Of a stretch of DNA of 64,000 bases, positions 13,801 to 25,800 are shown in pieces. Source of the DNA: Trileptium ribeirensis. Lineage: Eukaryota > Nematoda > Enoplea > Enoplida > Thoracostomopsidae. Where the stretch lies: the NCBI GenBank assembly GCA_030248225.1, contig JASANE010011723.1, positions 1 through 64,000 on the forward strand, read 5' to 3'. The notes below the pieces were generated by a model. It was not told the DNA's origin. It was given only the letters and a program-made list of their open reading frames with translations, and ran no database searches. Position 1 is the stretch's first letter. Each line of letters begins with the position of its first letter. Both the position numbers and the translations under genes were made by a program.

Positions 13801-16800
13801 TTAATTAGTTGAACATGTGGGTTTCGGCCGAGTGGTGGGGACGGACATGGGGGAAATTCTCACGAACATGGGGGGATTTTAAAAGGGGGGTCCCCCAACC
13901 CCCCTCACTGTGGACAGGCCAGTATTATAAGAGTGCTTATTGGTAAATTTTTTATTTTCGTCCTTACTGATTGTATAATTTTAGGTCATTTACGCAATGT
14001 CTTCTGATACAAATATAAAGGAATTTGTGTGCATTGGTTGTATTTTGACCTAAATATTATGCTGTTAATTTGCATGGTAGTCAAATGAAGACCGGCGTAT
14101 ACTTTAGCAGCGATTTTCATATTAGTTGCATTATTTACACACATAATATGAGTTAATAACCGATGCCGTAATTTTCTTGTGTCGCAACTGCAAATTTTAT
14201 CGGAACTGGAACCGGAATGTGACCTTATCAATCCATACAGAGTTTCCAATTCGTGCAGGTTTTGTAAGTTTGTTTAGACATTAAATAGATGCAGCGGAAA
14301 CGCATTCAGTATTAGATTCAGGGTGACAACACGACTAAAATGCTTTCTACGGCGGATCTCTGCCTACACTACCTCACATCACACCTACTGCATCTGTCTG
14401 GCAGCCATTGAATGTAGACCCTTCGATTCATTCTGTTTTCTTTCGCCACGTTGTACAAAAATTTAATATTGCGCAGTCGGAATGTTACAAATATTTATTT
14501 CTACAACAAAGTTGCTGAAGGTCTACTTTCTTAACGGAGTGTGTTGCCGTGTCATGTTCAACTGTCAAAGGTCCGACTTTGCTTAGCTGAATGGTAGAAT
14601 TGTTTAGCTCTGCGTTTGGAAAACAATAAAGCAAGAACTGTGTTAAATTACGTAGTATATTTTACTTTGAACTTTATTTTGCATTGATTTCCGCTGTTCA
14701 TCAGCGGGGAACTGAATGACCACTGTTTATTTTTGTGTTGTTTGTTGTGTGAGTATATGCCAAATAATTGCTCGATTTTATATAGTGTACTACAAATGAT
14801 TATTTCTAGGTGATGGAAAATGCTGAGGTCAATAATATCATCAAAATATTGGGGCTTCAGTACAAGAAGAAATACGATGTAAGTGGTAGATTTAGTGTAG
14901 TAAGTGGTAGATAACGCCCAAAAATATATAGCTTATCAATCGTCGGAAGGGCAGAATAATGGATTGGCTGCAACCTTGATTTTAAAGCGCTCAGGTTTAA
15001 TGGCTTAAAATGATACCTAGGAAGCATGAGCTGGGGATCTCCAGTTTGGAACTAGCGAGAGCTGAAACTGGCTGTAAGGCCATTCCCTCCGTTAATTTTC
15101 GGGGGCCCGTCCTTTACTAGTTGAATTGGGGGACCATGGAGTTAGTACTGTAAATGTCATGAAGCGTAATATGTGTGTAATTTAACGAATGACTGCAATC
15201 ACGGATATTACAATGGCTGTAACAAGTGTTAGTCAGAACGTAGTGAAACGTAGTGGAGATTGTGTTGTTGCAGGGCTGAAGTCTTTTAAATTCCGTCTGT
15301 GTGTGTGATCGACCATAACTCGGTAAAGGCTTAACGTATTTTCATGATCTTGGGCTCATTCGAGCTGGCATAGTTGATTTACCGTGCACATTCCGAGTGT
15401 ATTTTAATTTGGGGTCTGGTTCCGGGGCCAGGGGTCAAAATTTGGGAGGTTTTGTCCCATTTTGATACACTTCACGGAAGCAAGGTTATTTAAAAATATC
15501 AAATAAAATTATCTTAACTTTTAATTTTTTTTTCTGTGGTTCGTGTTATTTCATAGTAAAATGATAAATGCCGATGCCACTTTTTTGTTTTTCGTATAAG
15601 GTTCCAGTTTCGGATTCATGGGGTTTGAGGTAGGGGTTACGGAGACCCAATGGTTCCTCGACCCAAAATTATAAAATTTGTTCTGACGAAAAGTTTCACT
15701 TGGGGGTTTTCCGGCACGCGAAAGTCATTGGCGGTGCTGGTTTTGCTCTGTGACCGATGGTTGCGAGAATATGGCGTCCCCAAGGTTCGGGGTCAGATAG
15801 CAAAATAAAGGTTTTTTACCTCATTGTAATACCCTTCACGGAAGCAAGGTTATTTTTATCTTAACTTTCGAATTTTTTTTCTCTGCTTGGCTTTATTTCA
15901 TAGTAAAATGATAAATGCCGATGTCTCTTTTTTGTTTTTCGATTAAGGCTCCGGTTCATGGGGTTTGAGGTGTGGCACCTACGTGGTTCCTTGATCCAAA
16001 ATTCTAAGATTTGTTGAGACGTCCTGTGCCGCTGAAAAGTTATACTTGGCGGTTTTCGGGCATAGCTAGCTCATTGCTGGCGTTGATTTTTCTCTGCGAT
16101 CCATGGTTCTATGGGTACGGGGGTGTGGCGCCGCCGTGGTTCTTCGACCCAAAATTCCTAATTTTACTGATACGTCCTGGGAGGCTGATAGCCTGCACTT
16201 GGAGGGGGCTCGGGCATGGGAAACTTATTGCCGGAGTTAGTTTTGTACTGACTTGTTTGTTATTGCGTGATATCCATATATAGCATATCACTGTATGCTA
16301 TCGAGAGCTGATTGGCTGAGCACGCAAAAGGCAGGTGTACATATGCTTCGCTATGTTCTGCAATCACTGAGTGACTGATTTAATGTATTTTTGACCCCAC
16401 AGTGAAAAATTCCGGTATTTTTATTTCAAGGAGACAATTAAATTTGCTATTTTGAATAAAATTTTCTAGCTCGGTAAATTTTTGGATGAAGAAGGCATAT
16501 TTCTTCATTAATGCCATTAGATACTGTTTTAAAGTCGGAATGTTGTCAATGGCATGCTTCGCACTGATGGCGTTATTTTTAATTCAATCAACATTTCGGT
16601 TATATAGTTTTTGCACAGTGCTGCAAGCAATACGATGTGCGTAATACGTATAATGCAAATGAACTGATGTCTTTAATGTTTCGCCGTCCTCGCGTATTAT
16701 ACATTGATGCAGTAGTCTTTTATCTAAGATTAGGCTATGTATGTTGCAATTATTTATTGCAAAAATAATTTATTACGACATTATTTTTCTATGGAGATTG

Positions 16801-19800
16801 CGTTGAGTGATTAACAAGTTTTTCTGATGAAAGTCTTTCTTTTATGAATTCTTTTATGTCAAAGTGGACAATTCCTACACTTTTGATTCACACTTCATAG
16901 AAAGTAACACTGACCGGTATTTTAGAGCGATGTTGACAGAAAAACTCTACGGTATGGCAAGGTGATGATTATGACCGACCAAGACCAAGACGGTTCCCAT
17001 ATAAAAGGTCTAATAATCAATTTCATCCATCACAACTGGCCGTCGTTGATTCGAAGCAATTTCGTTGAAGAATTCATTACGCCAATTGTTAAGGTTTGTA
17101 TCGTAATTGCAACCAACTACTCGCGGTTCGGACATTTGATATAATTTATTAGAGTTCTGTGTTCCGACAGCGGGAGTTTAGAAATCGTTTTGTTACGCCT
17201 ATTTGATTTATTGCATTAAAAGTGGAAGTAGATTTAACCAATCGTATCCTGCCAATAACACGTCAATCGTTTTAACGTGTCGAAATGTAGGTAATTGTCA
17301 AAGCCTCTCAAAAGTAGCAAAACATACCTCGGGGCTCTAACTGTGGTATCCTAGTTCGGAACCGAAAAGCACTGAAAATACATGTGGGAGAGAACTGTAA
17401 CTGTCAGAAGACAACACATCGGTGTAATTTAAAGGCTGACTAAGATTATGGGTGTCTGGGAAGCTAAGCTTAAAGGATTTTTAGCCCCACATGGAGTTGA
17501 GAGTATGAACAAATATTTGAAGTTTTCGTTCAAAGCAGGAACAGTGTGCATATTTTTCAACCCAGTGGGAGAAGTTTCGCATTTATCAGCGCGTAAGACT
17601 ACCCCGCGACCTATGTGGCAAGTGCGGGAGACCAAAATTTAAGTGCACGGCACAGACTGAGGTGCACGTGGGGAGGTGGGAATACCTAAGGGGCCGACAT
17701 CCTCTCATTTAGAGAAACCAGCTAGCATGGAAGAATACGTGGCAGGGAAAACGAAAGCCAAATTTACAGGAACCAGCAACCGGAACTGTCCATTTAAACC
17801 GGAGCCGGAACCGGAACCTGCTCTTCGAAACTTATAAATAGTAAAACGGATGAAGGAAGAAATGATGGTATAGTGGATTTAAAATGTATTTGTAATATCG
17901 ACGTGACGCTGCTGCATTACGCACTCCCCAGACGTAATGCCCATACGACCCCGGCTATCGTGACTTCAAGGGCGGACCTGATGGGTTCTAATCGCTCGAC
18001 TTTTCTTTCCCACGCGAGTCAGGCCCAAGAAATGACGGAGCTTAGCAAGCCGCAGGAGCGCTTCACTGGATGTGTTCTGATCCTGCCGGACGGGTTGCGC
18101 ACGTAGTCTACCAGGTACTACCTTTGACGTCCCCAGGCAGGTTGGCTCCGTCACCTGCTCACAGGCCAAAGAGACCAAACCGCTATTCCCTATCCACGTT
18201 TAACCCGGGAAGTGTCAAAGTTTGAATGTTTAAGTTTGATCGAAAACCGGTTCCCATTTTTTCGAAATGACTACTTTGTTTAATTTAGCCAGTGGCCCCC
18301 ACTAGGGTCCGACAAATCCCTAGACGTTTAACGTCGGATTCGTGCGTCTAAGTTTCCTGTTTTGGGTGCTCAGCGTGAGTTTACAAGTTTTCTGTATGTG
18401 AGTCGCACCAGCCGTACCTATACAACAATCATAATTAACAAACTTATTTGTAATCGGCGAGTCACGCTGAGGTTTGCTTCTTCGATGCACGTGTCAAACC
18501 CGAACGTGGGTCGTCGATTCGGGGTGACGGATTTCAAACCCCTTTTAGTTCCTATCGCTACTATAGGTCAGCAAAACACTTGAACGACTTGGGTTTCCAT
18601 TGAGCATTTATTGATGAGTCGCAACATTATGGTATACAGACAGACACGTATTATACGGGCGAATACAATAAGCACAATGTCACAGGTAAGTTACGCTAAT
18701 ACAAAAATGAGCAGAGCATCAATTGGGGCGGGTTGCGGAGTCATCGCCTTTTTCATAGAACGTTCACAGCTGAGTCAAAACACGGCGTGTACTGTGAAGC
18801 CTTATTTTATGACAGCTGCGCTTACCTTACTCATGCAAAAACAGTGGGGTAGGTTAAAATTCAGTACCGGTAAGTGCTGTGGTTAGTTTTCGATAAAGTA
18901 AAGGCGCCATCGAACTAACTATTTGCTCAGTACTATATTTGCTAACGGGAAGGGTACTCCGACAAAATAGCAGGTTCAGGTAAGCGAAAGGCGGAAACGA
19001 AACGAGGTATGCGGGGTAGAGCGTACAGTGGGACGTTCGCGAGGCTACATCTTGCTCATTCCAATCACAAGACTATGGTACATGATAATGGGTGATTTAT
19101 AATCGCGGTTAGTAGCGATGAGGTTAACCTACGACAACATAATACAACAACGATACAATGATACTTCTCGATAACATGACAAGATTAAGAAGTGCTCATC
19201 GGTACGACTCCTGGATTCTTTTCTAAGGGTGCGACAACGGTACGGTGTTAGTTTTGTCCTACTCGCATACATACATACGTACTTAGAATGACCATATAAA
19301 TTTTGTTATGGAACATCCGAATATGTTGACTAATTTTCGGTGCTTATTCCTTATGCAATTACTCCACAAACACAATGGAATTTGGTCTCTAATTGCGGTT
19401 TATCCCTGATCTAGACCACTACAAAAGACAGACATTGACACCAACGTGAGTTATAACAACATAAGAAGGAACGATCGGGCGGACTTATGTTTCAAACAGC
19501 CTAAGGGTCCCCGTAGACGGTTGTCGGGACGGAATTTTAAGCTTTTCCTGAACCAGGCTTTTGTTCGATTTACTATGCGGGTTGTACCTATGATTGTAAT
19601 TGAACCGCGTGGTATTAGCGGCGATGCCTGGTAGGTCATCGGCACTACTCTAATGGTACTACAACCTACGTTAATTTGGCTAAAAAGTTTTCACAAAGGG
19701 CTCTCTTTGGTACTAACATGATATTATCATCTTGAACGCTTTCTACTTCACAAAATGAGTCGGCGAACGGCGACCCCTGTTGTCGAGACAACCGTAACAA

Positions 19801-22800
19801 TTTTGTTAACTAGATTTTACTCAGATTATTTCCTTAGCTTGTTCGGTTCTAAATTTTCGACCTAAATTTGGGGCACAATTCGATTGGGGCTGGGGTGGAC
19901 CTTGAATTCCTAATAACTTTGTATTCTGCCAGCCTTTCTCCACTAAATTTCATACGGCGGCTGGGCTTAACCTAGCGTATTGATTTTCCAGGACCGGGTC
20001 AATGGTCCTCACAAAAATGGTCGGTCGGGCCGAGACCCGACAAACTCGAAATCGCGTCTAGCGATATTGTCAATTCTACTATCATAAAAGTTTGCCACTA
20101 CAGACAAATTTACGAACTCTGGTAAATTTGATACTGCTGCTACGATGGCAGCGTATATGATTTTCGTGACAGCGATGCAGTCGTGTTACATTGGCGATCA
20201 TACTCAAAGGGAGGAAAATGTAACTAAACTGTAAAGTCAGGAGCTTGCAAACTGTGTGCAAAAACAAGACCAATACCCATCTGTAAAACTACACATATTG
20301 CGGAGAAATCTATGAACTCTACGTAAAACCTGAGCGGCTTTTGCGCTGCTCGGGTTAAATTTTTGTATAATTTTTAAACGGGCCACGGCTTTGCCGGGCT
20401 CAATAGCTTAAACGAATGGCCTAAAGGGCCTCTATAGATGTAAGAAAAATCGTTAAAATTCCTGGGATAAATATCACGTTATTAACGTGTAAAGGTCGGG
20501 TAAGGGCGGACCCCTATCGGGCCGTCGGGTTTATGATTCCGACCCGATAATGTTGGGTTTCAGAGTGGTGTCCAATAGCGGGCATCCCTACGAAGAAACA
20601 GCGAGCGTTTCGCCAAAATTCCTGGAAGAGGTCCTTAAAATATTTTACTTTTGGCCCCGATTTTACATTTTGGTGGGGTTAGGCCCCTTCAGGGCCGTCG
20701 GGTTTGGGGTTCCGACTCGAAATCGATGTGTTTTATAGTCCCATTCGTTAGTAGACAGTACTACGAAGAAACTGCCAAGGTTTCAGCTAAATTGTTGGGG
20801 TAAATCCTAAGATACTTAAATTTTCACATTTCGGTGGGAGCGTGCCCCTTTAGGGTCGTCGGGTTTATATTTCCGATATGATAGTTGAACGTTTTAGGTA
20901 CTAAATCGATAGCTCGGATTCTCCTAGAGATCCGAGTAAAATTTCGACCGATGTGCGGGGGGAATTCTCGAGATATGACAAATTCCCTACATAGGCGAAG
21001 TGTCTCGCCCTCAGGGCGTTAACTCAGCCTGTTTGTTTGTGATTTAGTATAACTTTTCCGCGTATGGATGAGGCCTATATCACTACTGCGTTATTATTGC
21101 AAATTCGATTGAATTCCTAGAATAAATTAACCCACAAACGCGGGCAAACCCCTATTAACAAAGTGTCAAAACAGATGGACGGCTCAGCGTCCACAGAAAT
21201 CGAAAACATAAAATCTTGAAAACAAGTCTTGGTGAAAACAGATAAGCTTGCATGACCATGGACGATGCGGAGTACTTCCGCTAACTTGCATTCAAAAAAT
21301 TGTTTAACCTCGGTCGGCTCAAAAATATCTTCCTAAATGCTAACTCGACTCACGGAATCATGTAAAATTAATCGCAACGCGAGTGTCGCGTTTGTTTGTG
21401 CCCTAACTCATCGACCGAGGGAGGTCCAGTACGACTTCGGCTAACTGATCTATGTGGCCGGTTAGGCACGGCTATGGGTCTGCGGGACCAGCTAGGACGG
21501 CCTATTTATCATGTAGACAAAAGTATGGACAGGGAGTCCATGGAGGCTGAAGCTTACGGTTGATCGAGACGAGTTGCTCAGTCCTACCTTAACTACTCTC
21601 GACGCTAATCCTGACCTATGTCAGCTATACTTGACTGTTACGCTCAACCTCCCTGTCCACACTTACGTACGGGAATCCTTTAAGTCGACGTCCATCGCTT
21701 CTTCTCCACGTCGCAAAACCAAGTCAGAAGAAAGGCAAAGAGAGAAAATAATTAACAAACCAAGCAGTGAATACTGAAGAGCGACAGAGCCGGTCTGCAA
21801 AACGACCGAACTCTGCGCCGCCGAAGTCATACTGAACTCTGAAATGTTTACGCGTCTCTGCTTTTATACCAGAATTTTAAAATATCAAATTTTTGAAATT
21901 TTGTCGGTTAAAGTGCTTATTCAGCACTTTTGGTCCGATTTCTGATCTAATATTACTGAATTAAATCAATATCCTTATCGACCAAATTTCGATCATATTT
22001 GGGCCGATTTTATGGTTAAATTTTATATAAAACTTATATAAGTTTAATAATTTACGACCCTGTTTATTTCGTCTTAATATTAAACTTTCCTAACTTACTA
22101 AGAATTCAATTCCTATAAAATTTCCAAACTTTAGAAAGCTCCTAGTAAAGTTCATATTAAAATAATGGTACTTTCGTACCGAGCCACTGACTTTAATATA
22201 ACGTTATACTAGCTGGAAAGGCCAAATTTGTTTGCTTTATAGCTCACCATTCGAGAGTTCAGCAGGTGTTGAACTACAATATGGTATAAACTAGACAACT
22301 TCGGCCCAAACTCACGCAACCTTTCTGCTGATAAAGACTTTATATAAACTTAAAATAGAGTTTATATAAAGTGTAACTAAGTTAGCAATCTAGCTTGTTT
22401 ATTCAAGGACAGCGGTACTCGGTCCGTCTGACAATGTACATATAAGTTAGTACGTTAATATTAATTTGGTACTCTCTAATAAGAACCGCTCCGAAACTTT
22501 CATTGTAAACCCAGATTTTATACAACTTCCCAGCTCTCTAAAACGAAGTTTTGCTCGGCGTCGATAGTAACGTATGAACACAGATGCTGCACATACCAAA
22601 CAGATTCCAAGTTTAATATTAAGCTGCAATAACACTACCGCTGATAAGAAGTTTCATCAAATGTCGACTTCATCCAACCTCTATATAACATTTATATAAA
22701 TTGTTAATTTAGTACACTGTTTACTCAAGGAAAGTATAAATTTGATATTAGAAAATACATATATATATGTATATATATATAGATGTATATATATATGTAT

Positions 22801-25800
22801 ATATATATTATATATATATGTATGTATATATATGTATATGTATATATATATATGGGATTGGGGTTAGGCGACTCGACTTGTGTAAACAAAAGAAGAAAAG
22901 CAAGAGCGACGGGGTGAAAGAGGGCACAGTCCCTTCAAGGATGGCCAAAGTGCCAAAACAAGTCCGGATTCGGACTAAGCATGTCCGACCGAACAAAATG
23001 ATGTGTAACAGGACTGTATTCGGTCTACAGCGGGAAAATAGACTATCGGGGGAAGGTTCATGTCAAATTTTTCTCCGGATAGGGTGTTCTAACCGGTTCC
23101 GGCGGATTCGGGGAACACTTTCTGGGGTGTTTTATATATGTTTGGGTTAGTCTCAACAAGGGGAATCTAATGATGGGTTACACGCCAGTCGTGGCGTTAT
23201 TTCCAAAATCTTCGTATGTGGGGTACCTAAAAGTGGGCGCAGCGAGAGCGGTCCGAGCTCAAATTAAAGCCGCGGGTCTGGGGATCCTAACGATACTACG
23301 TATATATTTTTATATTAATACGATATTCGTTAAGTTATTGAATTAATTGTATTTTATTGATTCACGTACCTACATATTCACTCATAAGTCCGTGGATCCG
23401 GGTCGGGTCTCCACGAAACCGGTCTCATTAGAAAGACGTAAAATTTCCTATAATAAATGTTAAGCACTTAATTTTCGAATTCCCAACGGTTCCGGAGCTA
23501 TGGACCGGAGCCGAAACTTTCGGTTTCTAAATTCCATAAATTTTCTTTTAAATTTTATCTTTCATTTTGGCCAGCGAAAATGAACGCTGGTAAATAAGAC
23601 TTCATAAAACACTGCTAACTACCAGTGTACTTCTGAAACTCCAACACTGGTAAACTTTATAACGGGCAGTTTCACTTAAGAATTTCAGGGAATTCTCTCA
23701 ATTGCTGTTCGCTTTCGGGCGAACAGCCATATTTTTGTGGTCCTCATTCGTGAGGACGGTCGTGACGGGTCTTCGTCACGGCCAATCTTTCCTATAAAGA
23801 TTTGTAACAAACTTTGCGGTCCTACCATTCGGGGTAGGGCAATTCCCATATGTATCTTTATACTGGGTTCAGCGGGGAAGAGTCGTATCGTCCTATATTC
23901 CTGCGAGATCGCGTATGGCAAGGGCTTGTCATACGCACGGTCTGTGCCTATAAAATACCAGTTTGCATGCGCAAAAATCCCTAACTTTCCTTCTAAAATC
24001 ATGCCAAATACGTTACACTCTATCAATCGTACTTCTAACCTAGAAGTTATAAAAATGCAACAAAATGTGACAAACAGGATACATAATACCAGAGTCAAAT
24101 CCAGGCGCTTTTATGGCCTGATCAGTAAAATAAGAGCACAATTATAACGAGACATGATCATAAAACAGTATACAATGGTAACAATAGGGCGGCGCTTTTA
24201 TGGCCTCATATAATAACAACAAACGGTATGAATATGGTGCAATAATTATACATAACTGGTTAACAATTTATGTTCCAATCAATTTGCTGGATCATGTACC
24301 TGAAAACACAACAACATCACTTCCACGGTACACAATCATATGATACGATCCTGATAGCATATATACCAAACGCGTGCCTTTATGGCCATCAAAAGTATTA
24401 CAAGAGCGATAATAATGACAAGTGCTCAAATATGTATACCAATGATGCCTTTATGGCCAACGATAATATGGTAAAGTCATGGTAATGTCAATATATATAC
24501 CAAGGCGTGCCTTCGGGGCACTACAATCAGTACGTATATAGATGAATATAAATACGGTTACAATTCCTTGACGATTATCCTTCCCTGAAATATCGATAAC
24601 GATACCCATCTGGATCAAAACAATGTCGGCGGTGCAGGGCGAAATACTGAAAATGCAAGGCGGTTACATATCGGGACTTTTGAACCTAATTACTCGGACT
24701 CGTGTCGTTTACCTATATATATATAGGTGCTATTGAATTCGTTCCGAGTACGTACATATAAACAATGTCGGCGGTGCAGGCCGAAATACTGAAAATGCAA
24801 GGCGGTTACATATCGGGACTTTTGAACCTAATTACTCGGACTCGTGTCGTTTACCTATATATATATCAGGGAATAACCGGAACCGAAATTTACCGGAACC
24901 GGAACCAGCAACCGGAACCGTTCATTTAAACCGGATCCGGAACCGGAACCTGGTCTTCGAAATTTATATATAGTAAAACAGATGATGGAAGAAATTAAGG
25001 TATAGTGAATTTAAAATGCATTAAAACTAATTTTTACATTAAACTTAATGTATTGCGATGGTATTATTGCCTTTCTGAAACTTTAAAGAGACTGAGGAAG
25101 CTAATAATATTTATTTATCGATCAAATATGTCGGTTTTTGGACATTCAGAGCAAAAAATGTCTTCCACTATACACCATTGCGTATTCTGCATCAAATCGA
25201 ATGTGCTTACAAAGCTTGGAGCGTAGAATACACACTTTCGCTCTGTCTCCAGTCGCCTACCCTTACTACACATACGTTTGTTGCATGTTCTTCTGTAGGA
25301 AACTTAAAATTATTGGTTTATATGATTCTAAGAGAAAATAATAGATAGAATTTAATTTTCTGATCAGTGGTCAGAGACACTGTTTAGGGTAGTGTTGGGC
25401 AAACGCTAGCGCGTCAGTTAGATCACAATGATGATAACTTTCCAATCAGAATGCTATAAATGAGACACACTGTGATGCTGCTCTCACAGTTTCAATAAAT
25501 ACAGTTCATTGCCAAGAAAGCAGTTTCTAGCTGCGTTGCAGATAACGTTAGTTTACTTCAATTTAGACTGATTTACCAAGTTTACAAGCGCACTGGCGGG
25601 TGCTTGACGCAATTTATGTTAACCAAGCATACCCTAAGTACTTCTGCGTAAGCCATACTCTGTTACCCAGTTGGACCGGTTTAATTCAAACGTATCCCAC
25701 AGACTTCTGGATGTGTAAAATAGCTGCTACAAGCGTCGACCTGGCTTTGATTTAACAAACTGCTGCAGGTTATTATGAAAGATTCCTGCTCAAATTATGT

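Noticed and set aside
22767..23150. 127-codon open frame
   Set aside because: Its first third is the TA/TATATG microsatellite (alternating Tyr, Ile, Val); the rest matches nothing.
23685..24147. Overlapping open frames of 137 (-) and 136 (+) codons
   Set aside because: They lie over the hairpin tract; its inverted symmetry keeps both strands open. No family resemblance and odd composition.
17891..24866. Idea that this stretch is reversed without complementing, because CpG is unusually high
   Set aside because: Nested hAT insertions keep correct orientation and exact target-site context, and hairpin loops read TTCGG in the natural direction, so the DNA is in its real orientation.
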